Origin: Rodentibacter genomosp. 2
Lineage (GTDB): Bacteria > Pseudomonadota > Gammaproteobacteria > Enterobacterales > Pasteurellaceae
Assembly: GCA_001999425.1 (NCBI GenBank)
Contig: MLHP01000024.1
Coordinates: 1-64,000 of the forward strand
Length of the DNA: 64,000 nucleotides
Reading direction: 5' to 3'
Positions 6,890 through 17,322 of the stretch are shown here, one piece after another. The stretch's first letter is position 1. Every line of letters begins with the position of its first letter. Made by a program: the position numbers and the translations under genes. The notes beneath the pieces are model-generated. The model searched no databases. It was not told the DNA's origin and saw nothing but the letters and a program-made list of their open reading frames with translations.

Positions 6890-9178
6890 TTAAGCCCAAT
6901 CCAAAACTTGCGCATTGCCAACAAGCACTTTTAGTGTTTCTTCCGTTTCACGATAAATACGCGGAGTTCTTGCCATATCATCTAATACACCGTCTCCTAT
7001 TGTTTCCCCTTGATTATTCAATATGGTATAAGGCACTTTCTTTTCATTACAACGTCCATAAATGTCATAGACATCCAAACGCGTTGAATAGTAAGTATCT
7101 GATGTAATCGTATTATTTATCGTGGTTTCAAACGGGTTCACTGCGTCAGCCTCTCCACTCTCCTCAATCAATTCCCCCTCAATATACACATTCCCTATTA
7201 GCTCAATGCCCTCTCGGTTAATGACTATCGAACCGCCCGGTCCGCTGATTTCTACGGTTTCGTAACCCTCTAAGTCAAATTGCTCGCAGATTTGTTCAAA
7301 CAGTTCACCTGCCTGCCAACTGCCGTTTTGGGCAATGTCGATGTTGAGTTCATTGCCGACGTGGATGATGGTGTCGCCATGCACATTGACATAGCGGTGG
7401 TTGTTGACGTTGAGGAGGTCGTCTTGTTCCACTTTAGTGATACGGTTGCGTCCGATAGTTTTGATTTGGTCTCGGTTGACGGTTAAGTCTTCGTCTTGAT
7501 TGACGCTTTCCGTGCGGTTGTTGCCGATGTGGACGGTTTCATTTCGGTTCACTTGTTCGGTGCGGTTATGACCTACTTGGGTGGTTTCGTCGTGTTTAAC
7601 GATGTGGTTGAGGTCTTTTTCGGCGTGGAGAAAGACTTCTTCTTGTCCGTTTTCGTCTTCAAAACGCAGTTCGTTAAAGCCGTTACCTTTGTGGCTTTTA
7701 GATTTTATTGTGGTGCGGGTTTTATGTTCCGGTAGTTTATAGGGCGGTTCGGTGGTGCTGTGGTAGGTGCGTCCCACCACAATCGGTTGGTCGGGGTCGC
7801 CGTTGAGGTATTTGACCAGTACTTCATCGCCGATTCGCGGTATCATCATGTTGCCGTATTGTGCGCCTGCCCAGCCTTGAATCACCCGTATCCAGCAAGA
7901 GCTGTGTTCGTCTCCGTTGCTCCGTCTGTCCCACGGGAATTGGAGTTTGACCCGTCCCCATTCATCACAGTAGATTTCTTCGCCTTCAGGGCCGACGACG
8001 TGCGCCACTTGGGTGCCGCGAATAACCGGGCGGGGCTTTGGCGGGCTGCGCCAAGGTTTGTGATGAGGAATTAGAAGTAGCTTATTTTCGTAGTGGTTGC
8101 CGCCTTCTGCGGTGTCCTCTTCACCCTCAACTGTTGCCCGTTCTACTGCCTCTTCCTCTAAAACCCCAATTTGTGTTCCCGTATGCTCCACGCGCACCAC
8201 TAACCAATCTTGATTAAATGCTGCACCATGATGTCCTTGCAAGCTAAAACCGTAGCCCGGTATCACACGCATATCATCTCCCGTCGCTAGCGCCGTTTCA
8301 GCAAGCGCCAGTTCTGCCTCTAAACGGTAAAGGCTGAAAGGGTTGCCTTGTTCGTCTCTCTTATATCTGCCGGGGTAATCGTATTTTTCATAAACTGTTG
8401 GAGAATTGACCGCACTTTGGGACGAAGCAGAATCGGTCGGGGCGGTAGCTTGGTCGGTATGTTGATGTTCTAAATGATAGTTAGGATTAAGGAATGTATA
8501 GTCGCGTAAAGTTTGGCGGTTTGTGGTGAGTTTATGACGGTATTCAAACTGCCAAAGACAGGCAAAAGGACGGTCGCCGGCAGGATTGGCATTATAAGTC
8601 AACGTGCCTAAAATCGGAGAAGACCGACTTTGATGACCGAAGCATAGTTCGTGGCTACCTGCATCATGATTGAAATAATAATACCACCCCTCTTCCGCCG
8701 CCAACCGTTCGATAAAGGCGAAATCCGTTTACCGATACTGCACACAATATTCCCGCTCCCAATCCGACGGTAGCGGCTCAAAGGTGACTTTTTCCACCCG
8801 ATTTTTTTGTAACAACGTACGGATGATTTTTTCGCTGTTTTGCTGTTGGAAAATACGGCTGTCCGACTGCAATCCCGCCCGCACTAATGCCGGCTCTACC
8901 ACCATGTTATAGTGCGTACGCACAAAACCTGTTTTACCCAACCCGAATCCTGTGACAATCCCGTTCACATAGCGTACCGCTTTATCACCCTGCCAGAACG
9001 TAAAGGTGACCGCTTTATCCATCAATGCCGAAAAGGGAATATTAGGGTCAAAACTGGATAACATCAGCTCTAAACGAAAAGGTTCGGAAAGCCCTTCAGT
9101 TAACTGAAAACTCACTACATCAAAAGGGTACTTATCGCCGGCATTCAAGGTATAGCGGTAGTCGGATTGGGTTGTCAT
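6890..9178 (-). pseudogene. vgrG: VgrG/Tss spike protein, interrupted by an in-frame stop
   Basis: The frame 9178-6890 encodes a full-length VgrG of about 762 residues except for one TAA at 8729-8731. The reading frame is the same on both sides (...REYCVQYR-stop-TDFAFIERLAAEEGW), and the residue expected there is Glu, so a GAA-to-TAA change explains it. I start at the ATG 9176-9178 (AAGGA upstream). The N-terminal part is the gp27-like base (SDYRYTLNAGDKYPFDVVSF). The gp5-like OB fold follows (WGRVKLQFPWDRRSN, GNMMIPRIGDEVLVKYLNGD). Then comes a needle of repeats of the form VNRNETVHIGNNRTESV (about residues 540-620) and an extra C-terminal tail ending VLVGNAQVLDWA. VgrG trimers cap the T6SS tube and carry effectors such as the downstream LysM-GH19 protein. 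With the stop, only a 149-residue fragment and a headless C-terminal part could be made. A sequencing error cannot be excluded. Confidence 0.85.
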
Positions 9179-9420
9179 AGGAGTCCTTTTACTTAACTTA
9201 TAATGTGTTATTAGTATAGTGCAAACACCAAATCTCATACAATGATTAATAAATTCCTATTTGATACCTCATATTTACTTTAGTAATCAGACAACAAAGT
9301 ATCGTTAGAAATAAGAAAATAGCGTTTTTCTGACTGATCTTTCATCAATTTTATTGACTAGGTTAAAGATTTCATTATAGTTAAACTCTTTCACTTTTTT
9401 TCAATAGGAACTATTTATTC

Positions 9421-10938
9421 ATGACGCAATCAACTCAAAAGCGTGAAACTTTCTCGGGTCGCAAAGCGTTCATTCTTGCTGCAATAGGCTCCGCAGTGGG
9501 CTTAGGCAATATTTGGCGTTTTCCTTATACCACCTATGAAAATGGCGGTGGTGCATTTATTATTCCCTACCTTATCGCACTATTAACCGCAGGAATTCCA
9601 CTTTTATTCTTAGACTATGCCATCGGACATCGCCATCGTGGCGGTGCCCCTTTATCTTATCGCCGTTTCAGCCCGCACTTTGAGGTATTTGGTTGGTGGC
9701 AAGTGATGGTGAACGTGATTATTGGGCTATATTACGCTGTTGTATTAGGTTGGGCAGCGAGCTATACCTACTTTTCCATCAATGGTGCATGGGGTGATAA
9801 ACCCATTGATTTCTTTATCGGTGAATTTTTAAAAATGGGCGATATTACTAACGGGGTCAGTTTTGAATTTGTTGGTATGGTAACCGGTCCATTAATTGCC
9901 GTATGGGTAATTGCATTAGGTGTGCTTTCCATGGGGATTCAAAAAGGGATTGCAAAATCCTCATCTATTTTAATGCCTGTTCTTGTCGTGATGTTTGTTG
10001 CCTTGGTGATCTATTCTCTCTTTTTACCGGGTGCGGAAAAAGGGTTAAATGCACTGTTCACACCGGATTGGTCGAAACTTTCCAACCCAAGTGTATGGAT
10101 CGCAGCGTATGGTCAAATTTTCTTCTCTCTTTCAATCTGTTTCGGGATTATGGTGACTTACGCCTCTTACTTGAAAAAGGAATCCGATCTCACCGGCAGC
10201 GGTTTAGTCGTGGGATTTGCAAACAGTAGCTTTGAAGTGTTAGCCGGTATCGGGGTTTTTGCCGCATTAGGTTTCATCGCTACCGCACAAGGACAAGAAG
10301 TCAGCGAAGTGGCAAAAGGCGGTATTGGTTTAGCATTCTTTGCGTTTCCAACCATTATCAACAAAGCACCGTTCGGTGAAGTGCTTGGCGTGTTGTTCTT
10401 CGGTTCACTGACTTTTGCGGCATTAACGTCCTTTATTTCGGTGATTGAAGTTATCATCTCTGCTATTCAGGACAAACTTCGTATTCGCCGTGTAAAAGTG
10501 ACCTTTATTGTCGGTATTCCGATGATGTTCGTTTCCGTAATTTTATTCGGTACCACAACGGGCTTACCAATGCTTGATGTGTTTGATAAATTCGTCAACT
10601 ATTTTGGTATTGTTGCCGTGGCGTTTGTTTCTCTGGTTGCTATTGTAGCAAACGAAAAACTCGGCTTACTGGGCGATCATTTAAACGAAACCTCCTCTTT
10701 CAAAGTGGGCTTTTTCTGGCGCCTATGTATTGTACTTACCACCGGTATCCTCGCCTTTATGCTATTTAGTGAAGGGGCAAAAGTTTTCTCCGAAGGCTAC
10801 GAAGGCTATCCAAGCTGGTTTGTCAATATCTTCGGTTGGGGTATGGCTGTGAGCTTGCTTGTGGTGTCGTTTATTCTTTCCCGCTTAAAATGGAAAAGTG
10901 AAACCAAACTCACAATAGAAGAATCAAAAGGAGAATAA
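9421..10938 (+). CDS. Sodium-dependent NSS (SLC6-type) amino-acid transporter, MetP-like
   Basis: 505 residues with about a dozen hydrophobic segments. The first membrane helix has the family signature [14 protein letters not shown] (residues about 22-35), whose unwound Gly-rich part and Asn form the sodium and substrate sites; [15 protein letters not shown] follows helix 2. The family imports amino acids with sodium across the inner membrane. Two bases after its stop lies a 32-residue gene of the MetS type (10940-11038), which in Corynebacterium is required by the methionine/alanine transporter MetP. On that basis I call this MetP-like, but the actual substrate cannot be read from sequence. 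Upstream 9179-9420 has no gene and should hold divergent promoters with the T6SS island. A perfect inverted uptake-signal pair ends the operon at 11044-11072. Confidence 0.9.
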   Translation: MTQSTQKRETFSGRKAFILAAIGSAVGLGNIWRFPYTTYENGGGAFIIPYLIALLTAGIPLLFLDYAIGHRHRGGAPLSYRRFSPHFEVFGWWQVMVNVIIGLYYAVVLGWAASYTYFSINGAWGDKPIDFFIGEFLKMGDITNGVSFEFVGMVTGPLIAVWVIALGVLSMGIQKGIAKSSSILMPVLVVMFVALVIYSLFLPGAEKGLNALFTPDWSKLSNPSVWIAAYGQIFFSLSICFGIMVTYASYLKKESDLTGSGLVVGFANSSFEVLAGIGVFAALGFIATAQGQEVSEVAKGGIGLAFFAFPTIINKAPFGEVLGVLFFGSLTFAALTSFISVIEVIISAIQDKLRIRRVKVTFIVGIPMMFVSVILFGTTTGLPMLDVFDKFVNYFGIVAVAFVSLVAIVANEKLGLLGDHLNETSSFKVGFFWRLCIVLTTGILAFMLFSEGAKVFSEGYEGYPSWFVNIFGWGMAVSLLVVSFILSRLKWKSETKLTIEESKGE

Positions 10939-10939
10939 A

Positions 10940-11038
10940 ATGAGTTCCAGCGCAATTATTATGATGATCATTGCTCTTGGCGTGATTTGGGGTGGCTTCT
11001 TTTTTGCCCTCCTTCGCCTGCCAAAAGAAAATAACTAA
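10940..11038 (+). CDS. metS: MetS-type small subunit of NSS transporter
   Basis: A 32-residue single-span membrane protein: MSSSAIIMMIIALGVIWGGF followed by FFALLRLPKENN. The ATG is preceded by AAGGAGA inside the end of the transporter gene, and only one base separates the two genes, so they are co-translated. The shape (tiny, one helix, LRLPKE tail) matches the MetS family of NSS transporter small subunits. In the characterised Corynebacterium system the small subunit is needed for transport. It is below common ORF length cut-offs and easily missed. Confidence 0.85.
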   Translation: MSSSAIIMMIIALGVIWGGFFFALLRLPKENN

Positions 11039-11043
11039 ATTTT

Positions 11044-11072
11044 AACCGCACTTTAAAGTGCGGTTATTTTTT
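11044..11072 (+). terminator. Perfect uptake-signal palindrome terminator
   Basis: AACCGCACTTT (11044-11054) is followed at once by its exact reverse complement (11055-11065) and then ATTTTTT. It is a rho-independent terminator for the NSS operon built from two uptake signals. Confidence 0.85.
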
Positions 11073-11136
11073 CCTCTTTTTAAGTAAATCACATTTGGTA
11101 CAATTCAATCATATTGAAAACAACCAATATTTATCT

Positions 11137-11571
11137 ATGGATATTTTAATCATACTTTTTGCTCTTTCCCTCTTTTCAACGTTTACAATCATTCCTCTCA
11201 TTCGCTTTTTACAGACAAGAAATAACAGGGAATTTGAAGGTGAAGAACTTATTCCATTTAGCAGTGGGAAAGTATTTAGCCCAGAGCGTTATTATTTTAA
11301 TTCCAAGGGTATTTTTATCTTCCGCGCAAACCAATTAATTCATCATTATCAATTCGATGATTTAATCGCTTTGGAAAAAATGAGTGTGACAGTCAATAAC
11401 CGAAAATATTGGTTTATGCGTATTCATACTCCAAACGGGCAACGCCATTATCAATTTATCCCGAAAGATACGATTTTTAATGACAATTTCACCCGTTTTT
11501 ATCAGTTCTTAAAAACAAACTATCCCAACAAAGTGAAAGGAAAATGGTATAGATGGTTTGCGGGAATTTGA
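11137..11571 (+). CDS. Small inner-membrane protein of unknown function
   Basis: 144 residues from the ATG at 11137; a longer frame starts at 11095 but its extra 14 residues precede the membrane helix and lie in the terminator-proximal gap. Residues 1-25 (MDILIILFALSLFSTFTIIP) are one membrane anchor. The cytoplasmic part contains VFSPERYYFNSKGIFIFRA, YQFDDLIALEKMSVTVNNRK and HYQFIPKDTIF, an alternating beta pattern that resembles small PH-like or YcxB-like domains. I do not recognise a named family. The gene stands alone between two terminators. No function is proposed. Confidence 0.7.
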   Translation: MDILIILFALSLFSTFTIIPLIRFLQTRNNREFEGEELIPFSSGKVFSPERYYFNSKGIFIFRANQLIHHYQFDDLIALEKMSVTVNNRKYWFMRIHTPNGQRHYQFIPKDTIFNDNFTRFYQFLKTNYPNKVKGKWYRWFAGI

Positions 11572-11615
11572 AAACAGAAAGGAAATTGACCGCACTTATA
11601 ACATTCCAATTAAAA

Positions 11616-11640
11616 AGGTGGGAAAATAACCCACCTTATT
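11616..11640. terminator. Bidirectional terminator between convergent genes
   Basis: AAGGTGGG and CCCACCTT form an 8-bp stem around AAAATAA, with A-rich sequence before and ATTTTTAT after, so it can end transcription from both the small membrane protein gene and cpdB. Confidence 0.75.
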
Positions 11641-11644
11641 TTTA

Positions 11645-13618
11645 TCATTTAGACAAATCAATCTGATACACCGCAAAACCGACTTCGTCAGTGCCTACCA
11701 GTTTTGTCGGATATTGTGCTTTTTCTTTGACAAATTGTGCCGCTTGTTCTGTCGGCGAGGTTTCAAAGCGAACGTCTAATTTATCATTGCCTGTGATAGG
11801 AACAAAACGCCAGTTTTTGTCCGCACTTGGATTGACCGCACCGTCTTTCTCACTGGTTGCTTTGATGTAATCCGCAAGAATTTGGCGATTTTCATCCGGT
11901 GAGGCATAAACAATATGTTGATCGCCAGTGCCGGGGAATTTATTACTGTAAGCCCGATAATTATTGGTAGCGATTAAAAATTCTGCTTTTGGATCAACCG
12001 GCTTACCTTGATAAGTGAGGTTCACCACACGTTGCGAGTCCGGATTAATGAGCTTACATTCACCGTCATAACGTGCCGGTTTGGTGATATCGAATTCATA
12101 ATTCACGCCATCAATCACATCAAAATTATAGGTACGAAAACCTTCCCAGTTAATTAGTGATTGCGGTTTATCACCGGTCGGATCGATTTGATTAAACATT
12201 CCTGCGCTACATTCAAGCCATTCTTTGAGCTGTTCACCCGTTACTTTCACTACCACAAGAGTATTTGGGTAAAGGTAAAGATCCGCTGCATTGCGGAATG
12301 TTAATTCACCTTTATTCACTTCCGTGTAGCCGGTCGGGTCGTTTTTACGCCCACCCGCTTTAAACGGCGCCCCCGCACTTAAAATCGGTAAACCAGCCAT
12401 TGCCGCCACACTTGGTGCGACTTTTTCTACATAGGCTTTTTGGGCTTGATTGACAATTTGAATGGTCGGATCATCTTGCACCAAGGCTAAATAGCTGTAC
12501 ATATTGTCGGTCGCTTTACCAATCGGTTGCGACACAAATTTGCGGGTTGCTTCGTGAACCGGCTGTAAAAGTGCGGTCAATTCCGGATCATTTTCTGCAA
12601 GGGCTTTTTTGTTCTCTGCATCAAAAATAGGGCGAAGCGCCGCACGTCCTTCCGTGACAATCCATTTGCCGTTATGCTCAGTTAAGCCTAAATCCACCAC
12701 ACTGATATTGTTCGCCCAGTATCCAGCCATACTTTCCGGCACACCTTTTACCGTGCCTTTCACAATATCCGCATTTGGAGATTTGGCGAACTCTTTGTTC
12801 GGGAATAGGCGGTGTGAATGACCAAAAATAACTGCATCAATGTACGGCACATCCGCTAAGTAGAATGCGGAGTTTTCCGCCCCTTCTTTATAAGGTTCGT
12901 CCGATGGACCTGTGTGCGCCAAGGCAATCACAATATCCGCCCCTTTTTTCTTCATTTCAGGCACATATTTTTGTGCGGTTTTAACAATATCACGAGCCTC
13001 CACCTTGCCATGTAAATTTGCCTTATCCCAAACCATAATTTGTGGCGGTACAAAGCCGATATAACCGATTTTCAATTTATGAGTTTTACCTTGATTATCC
13101 ACTACTGATTTTTCTTGGATCACATAAGGTGTGAAATAAGGTTCATCACTGCCTGCCTTTACCACATTGGCATTAACTATCGGGAATGTCGCCTGTTTCA
13201 TTGAATCCGCCAGATAATCTAAGCCGTAGTTAAATTCGTGGTTGCCAACCGTACCTACGTCATAATACATAGCATTCAAACAGGCGATTGCCGGATTCGG
13301 TTTGCCTTCCTTATAACCCTGTGCGGCTTGGTAGTCTGCAATCGGGTTACCTTGAATTAAATCACCGTTATCCACTAATACCGCATTTTTTACTTCGGCT
13401 TTAGCCTGACGAATTAAACTCGCCGCACGGGTAAAACCGAATTTATCGGTTGGCGCATCTTTGTAGTAATCAAAATCCGTTAAAAAACTGTGAATATCGG
13501 TAGTTGCCACAATGCGTAAATCAATATCAGGCTTACCTTTTGCCAGCGTGAAACGGCTTGCACTTAATGCAAGGATACTGCTTGCACCGATTTGAATAAA
13601 ATGTCGTCTATTAATCAT
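11645..13618 (-). CDS. cpdB: 2',3'-cyclic-nucleotide 2'-phosphodiesterase / 3'-nucleotidase
   Basis: 657 residues, the usual length for CpdB. The N-terminus [20 protein letters not shown] is a twin-Arg-like export signal, so it acts in the periplasm. Residues about 30-360 are the metallophosphoesterase domain: [43 protein letters not shown] and [11 protein letters not shown] supply the metal ligands. The rest is the 5'-nucleotidase C-terminal substrate domain ([25 protein letters not shown]). The enzyme turns cyclic 2',3'- and 3'-nucleotides, the products of RNA decay, into nucleosides for uptake. It is a single-gene unit. Upstream 13619-13815 contains an uptake signal at about 13687 and a perfect 12-bp hairpin at 13757-13783. 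Confidence 0.95.
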   Translation of the reverse strand: MINRRHFIQIGASSILALSASRFTLAKGKPDIDLRIVATTDIHSFLTDFDYYKDAPTDKFGFTRAASLIRQAKAEVKNAVLVDNGDLIQGNPIADYQAAQGYKEGKPNPAIACLNAMYYDVGTVGNHEFNYGLDYLADSMKQATFPIVNANVVKAGSDEPYFTPYVIQEKSVVDNQGKTHKLKIGYIGFVPPQIMVWDKANLHGKVEARDIVKTAQKYVPEMKKKGADIVIALAHTGPSDEPYKEGAENSAFYLADVPYIDAVIFGHSHRLFPNKEFAKSPNADIVKGTVKGVPESMAGYWANNISVVDLGLTEHNGKWIVTEGRAALRPIFDAENKKALAENDPELTALLQPVHEATRKFVSQPIGKATDNMYSYLALVQDDPTIQIVNQAQKAYVEKVAPSVAAMAGLPILSAGAPFKAGGRKNDPTGYTEVNKGELTFRNAADLYLYPNTLVVVKVTGEQLKEWLECSAGMFNQIDPTGDKPQSLINWEGFRTYNFDVIDGVNYEFDITKPARYDGECKLINPDSQRVVNLTYQGKPVDPKAEFLIATNNYRAYSNKFPGTGDQHIVYASPDENRQILADYIKATSEKDGAVNPSADKNWRFVPITGNDKLDVRFETSPTEQAAQFVKEKAQYPTKLVGTDEVGFAVYQIDLSK

Positions 13619-13756
13619 AAAAATGTCCTTACCAGAGGGATAAAAATTAATGCTATTCTAAGAAAAACACCCTGTTTTTGAAAGAAAGTGCGGTCGATTT
13701 TGGGAAAAATTTCCACATTATGTGACAAATGTACAAAACAGAAAATTTAACAAATT

Positions 13757-13783
13757 GTAGGGACACACTGCGTGTGTCCCTAC
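13757..13783. repeat. Perfect GTAGGGAC hairpin (intergenic palindromic repeat)
   Basis: GTAGGGACACAC, loop TGC, GTGTGTCCCTAC: a perfect 12-bp stem in the 197-bp gap upstream of cpdB. A related element lies between hisG and hisD (53922-53944), with the same GTAGGGAC edge and a GGACGCAA stem. There is no T-run, so it does not look like a terminator. Confidence 0.65.
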
Positions 13784-13815
13784 CAATAACCTTAAGAAAG
13801 GTGGTATAAACCGCC

Positions 13816-15099
13816 TTAGAAAATAGGGGATTCCCCCAATAGACGTTGTAATAATCCGCTATAAATATTCACGCCTGTAATCAATTGATTTTCATCAAAA
13901 TCAAATTCAGCTTCATGATGACCTGCCGTGCGATCAGCGCCAAGGATAAAATAAATGGCTTTTCCACCCTGATCTTGCACCCGTCTGCCTAACACCGTGG
14001 CATCTTCACTGGCATTGAAGGCATAATCATCAATACTATGAATTTGAGGTTGCTGTAAGGCAATTTCTTCCACTAACTGCACCAGTTCTGCATCATTGTT
14101 CATATCCACTGCTTCGCCTACAATTTCTGTTTCATAATCTACATTGAAACCGATAGCAATCCCTTTGGCAATTTGCATCACTTGCTCAACCATATATTCA
14201 TTGATCTTTTTATTTTCGCCACGGACTTCAAGTTGTAATTCAGCCTCTGTTGGGATCACATTACGGCCTTCCCCCGCTTTTAATACGCCCACATTAATAC
14301 GTGTCATTCCTTCACCGTGACGGGCAATACCATGTAATTGTGTAACGGTATGTGCTGCCGCAAGTAACGCATTATGTCCTAAATGAGGTGCTGCGCCGGC
14401 ATGTGCCGGTTTGCCGTGATAGCGAATATCAATTTTGCTTGTTGAGAGAAAGTTTCTTGGATTGGAAATTACCGTGCCGGAATTTGCACAAAAACTGATG
14501 TGGGAACTCGCAAAATAATCCGCATCATCAATCACCCCACTGGCTGCAATAGCCGCCGCACCTCGCACGCCTTCCTCTGCAGGTTGAAAAACAATTTTTA
14601 CTTTACCTGTGAGTTTTTCACAATTTTGGCTGATCCACAATGCCGTTCCCAAACCGATGGTAATATGCGCATCGTGACCGCAAGCGTGCATAAAGCCATC
14701 ATTAACTGAGGCAAAACCCTCTTTATTCGGGATATGGTTCGGATCGCTGGTTTCGGTGACATTCACACAATCAATATCAAAACGTAAAGCGACGGTTTTA
14801 CCCGCTTTACCGGAATCAAACACCGCGACACAGCCGGTATAGCCACTCATTTTGTCGAGCCATTTTTCATTCATACCATAGGCTTTTGCTTTCACCAAAC
14901 CACGATCCACTACCGCTTGTTTTCGTCCGCGAACAAAATCAGGGTTAATTATTTGCTCGCCCATTAAAATTTCAAAACAACCAAGACTTTCTAAATAATC
15001 CGCAATACGTGCTGTTGTCCAAAATTCGCTCCAACCGGTTTCAGGAAAGCGATGAAATTCACGGCGCCAATGGATGAGTTGAGATAAATCTAAGTTCAT
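13816..15099 (-). CDS. abgA: p-Aminobenzoyl-glutamate hydrolase subunit A-like M20 peptidase
   Basis: 427 residues from the ATG at 15097-15099, which has AGGAGAAAAA before it; the frame extends upstream without support. It matches AbgA along its length: HWRREFHRFPETGWSEFW at the start, RFDIDCVNVTETSDPNHIPN, then the metal site MHACGHDAHITIGLGTALWI and the catalytic FQPAEEGVRGAAAIAASGV. After the dimerisation domain (GKPAHAGAAPHLGHNALLAA) comes SEDATVLGRR and ILGADRTAGHHEAEFDFDE. In Escherichia coli AbgA works with AbgB to split p-aminobenzoyl-glutamate, a folate breakdown product; no AbgB or AbgT is nearby here. Instead it follows a DcuC-like carrier and pepE, suggesting a peptide or acyl-amino-acid scavenging operon. 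Its true substrate may differ. Confidence 0.85.
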   Translation of the reverse strand: MNLDLSQLIHWRREFHRFPETGWSEFWTTARIADYLESLGCFEILMGEQIINPDFVRGRKQAVVDRGLVKAKAYGMNEKWLDKMSGYTGCVAVFDSGKAGKTVALRFDIDCVNVTETSDPNHIPNKEGFASVNDGFMHACGHDAHITIGLGTALWISQNCEKLTGKVKIVFQPAEEGVRGAAAIAASGVIDDADYFASSHISFCANSGTVISNPRNFLSTSKIDIRYHGKPAHAGAAPHLGHNALLAAAHTVTQLHGIARHGEGMTRINVGVLKAGEGRNVIPTEAELQLEVRGENKKINEYMVEQVMQIAKGIAIGFNVDYETEIVGEAVDMNNDAELVQLVEEIALQQPQIHSIDDYAFNASEDATVLGRRVQDQGGKAIYFILGADRTAGHHEAEFDFDENQLITGVNIYSGLLQRLLGESPIF

Positions 15100-15130
15100 T
15101 TTTTTCTCCTTAAAAAACTTAATGAAAAAA

Positions 15131-15156
15131 CACCGCACTTTGTATTTTGTGCGGTG
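15131..15156 (-). terminator. Inverted uptake-signal hairpin between dcuC-like gene and abgA
   Basis: CACCGCAC and GTGCGGTG form an 8-bp stem with a 10-nt loop, followed on the minus strand by TTTTTTCATT. It may reduce rather than end read-through into abgA. Confidence 0.55.
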
Positions 15157-15168
15157 AAATTTGAGGGG

Positions 15169-16464
15169 TTATAACATAAATAATGCCAAGAATAAGACGG
15201 CAAGCACCATTCCCGGCGCAGTCCGTTTCACCATTTCAACCGGACTTACCATAGCAAGACCGGCACAAACAATTGTCACTCCTGCAATCGGTGAGGCGGT
15301 ACGCCCCAATGCACCGGCAATCGCAGCAGCCATACCAAGATTGACGTGGGTATAGCCTAGTTCTACCGCATGTGGCGTAACCGCACTATTAAAAGCAATG
15401 GCAGCAGCATCGCCGGAACCGGTGATTAATCCCATTAAAAACGGCCCGATAGTCGCCCCCCAACGGACAAATTCGTTGGATTCTTTTAAGAAGGCGATCG
15501 CCGCATCGACGGCACCGGTTGATTTTAATCCTGCGACAAATACGCTTGCGGCAATAATAATGCCGAGTACGTTGGCGTAAGAATTGCCCATTCCGTTAAA
15601 AAATTCTTCCGTGATTTTAACCGGTGAAATACGGGTAACGATAATGCCGTAAATCGCACCGATCAGCATGGCTTGTGGTACGCCCATTTTTGTCCATTCA
15701 AGCCCTGGAATTTGTTGTAAAGATGTGCCACCGATTACCAAAATAATTAATGGCAATAATGGCGCAATAGAATACAGAACATTGACCCCTTGTACCTTGT
15801 TGGTTTCGCTTTCTTTTTGCTCGGCAAGATAGGCTTGGCGATGTTCTTCGCCATAATCTTTAAAAACAAGGGCTAAAATCGTCAATACAATCGCGCCAAT
15901 CGCACCCGCAATCATATTGTAGGGGGCGTGGGAAAGGTTCACTTGGGTGATGGTTAAACCGGACATTTCGCTAATCATGGCAGAGTGGGAAGAGCCCGGA
16001 CTCATCATCGAACCAAAGGTTCCGGCTAGAATAGCCGCACCCGCAGTAGCCGGGCGAACTCCCGCACTTTTTAATACAGGGATTAATGTTGCGCCCACCG
16101 CCGCCGCACAACCGGCTGCGGAAGGGATCGCAATATTAATAAAGAAAGTAATGATAGTGGCGATGGGAATTAAGAAAAATTTTAAGCCACTTAAGGGTTT
16201 CGTCAGCAAATGTACCAAATGCGTATCGCATTGGGTGTATTTCATCACATAGGCAAAGCCCATACTGGAGCAAATTGCCATAATCAACCCAGCGGATGTC
16301 ATACTCTTTGCAAAGGCATCGAGTGCGCCCATTGGGTTTAGAGTGACAATTGACATCAATAAACCGATACCGATTAATACTGTTCTTGTTTCCGCCTTTT
16401 TAATCAAAAAATAAATGGTGGCAAAAATACCAATAATTGCCACCAGAGATTTAAACACTTCCAT
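15169..16464 (-). CDS. DcuC-family C4-dicarboxylate/amino-acid carrier
   Basis: 431 residues with about 12 membrane segments and the two-fold layout of the DcuC family: VLIGIGLLMSIVTLNPMGAL, FINIAIPSAAGCAAAVGATL and GTFGSMMSPGSSHSAMISEM in the first half, GLITGSGDAAAIAFNSAVTP and ALGRTASPIAGVTIVCAG in the second. DcuC itself exchanges or exports succinate under anaerobic conditions; more distant members carry other acids, including peptide breakdown products. Here it sits between pepE (17 nt upstream) and abgA (69 nt downstream), so transport of a compound those hydrolases use or make is as likely as succinate. The inner-membrane location is clear; the substrate is not. Confidence 0.85.
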   Translation of the reverse strand: MEVFKSLVAIIGIFATIYFLIKKAETRTVLIGIGLLMSIVTLNPMGALDAFAKSMTSAGLIMAICSSMGFAYVMKYTQCDTHLVHLLTKPLSGLKFFLIPIATIITFFINIAIPSAAGCAAAVGATLIPVLKSAGVRPATAGAAILAGTFGSMMSPGSSHSAMISEMSGLTITQVNLSHAPYNMIAGAIGAIVLTILALVFKDYGEEHRQAYLAEQKESETNKVQGVNVLYSIAPLLPLIILVIGGTSLQQIPGLEWTKMGVPQAMLIGAIYGIIVTRISPVKITEEFFNGMGNSYANVLGIIIAASVFVAGLKSTGAVDAAIAFLKESNEFVRWGATIGPFLMGLITGSGDAAAIAFNSAVTPHAVELGYTHVNLGMAAAIAGALGRTASPIAGVTIVCAGLAMVSPVEMVKRTAPGMVLAVLFLALFML

Positions 16465-16481
16465 ATAATGTTCCTTTTAGG

Positions 16482-17186
16482 TTAATAAGAAAAGCTGTGA
16501 TTTACAGCAAAGGTTTCACATTGCATACCTTCACTGAAACGTAAAATAGGATTCTCACCCAGCACTGTCGCCAGTTCTCCTTGGATATGCAATGCCGATC
16601 CTTCCGGTAACGCATAGACAAGTGCGGTTGGATTGACGAGTAAAAATTCAGCCAACCGCTCTTCGCGACTTTCACCGTTGTGACCTTGCATTTTGCCGGA
16701 AATAAAGTGAGGATTAATTTGATGAGGAAATAATTGCAATGCAGAAAAAGAAGGGGGATAAGTGATGGGCATATCGTTGGTGGTCATAATCGAACGTCCT
16801 GCTACATTCGCCCCTGCGCTCCAACCAAAATACGGCGTCCCGCCATTTACTTTTTCCCGAATGGCGTCAATCAAATGATGTTCATAAAGCTGTTTTAATA
16901 AACAAAATGTATTGCCACCACCAATCGCGATAATATCTGCCTGTTCAATAATATCGCAATGTCGTTTGCTACGATGGACAGATATAATTTCTATCTCTAC
17001 ATCCGATAGGGCTTCTTGCACTGTTTTCTCATATTCATCGAAAGTGAGGCGTACTCCCGCATAAGGGACAAAAGCGATTTTTTTACCACGATAATCACTC
17101 AAAAAAGATTGTAACCAAGGTATGGTGTGCTTTAAGTATCCTGTTTCCTTGTATTTTGAACTGCTGAGCAGTAACATTGTTTTCAT
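16482..17186 (-). CDS. pepE: Dipeptidase E (alpha-aspartyl dipeptidase), peptidase S51
   Basis: 234 residues, close to the usual PepE length. The key nucleophile motif is [13 protein letters not shown] (Ser at about residue 123), with [14 protein letters not shown] (oxyanion loop) before it and [20 protein letters not shown] (catalytic His/Asp region) after it. PepE is a cytoplasmic serine peptidase that hydrolyses dipeptides with N-terminal Asp. It is the first gene of the leftward pepE-dcuC-like-abgA unit and has AAAAGGAGTAG before the ATG. The gap 17187-17322 to the divergent amidohydrolase is A+T-rich and should hold both promoters. A second, distant S51 protein lies inside the his operon (43629-44249). 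Confidence 0.93.
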   Translation of the reverse strand: MKTMLLLSSSKYKETGYLKHTIPWLQSFLSDYRGKKIAFVPYAGVRLTFDEYEKTVQEALSDVEIEIISVHRSKRHCDIIEQADIIAIGGGNTFCLLKQLYEHHLIDAIREKVNGGTPYFGWSAGANVAGRSIMTTNDMPITYPPSFSALQLFPHQINPHFISGKMQGHNGESREERLAEFLLVNPTALVYALPEGSALHIQGELATVLGENPILRFSEGMQCETFAVNHSFSY

Positions 17187-17322
17187 TTTCTACTCCTTTT
17201 AAGTTAAGTATAAATATTTAATAACATCGTCATTATGCATAGAAAAGATAGGATAGAAATGATCTTCTAAGTAAAAAATAATTATTACATGATAAAAGTC
17301 AAAAAAATAACCGGAGAAAGCT

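Noticed and set aside
7496-8074. Open frames on the plus strand inside vgrG
   Set aside because: They are low-complexity shadows opposite the repeat-rich VgrG needle and have no ribosome-binding site or family match.
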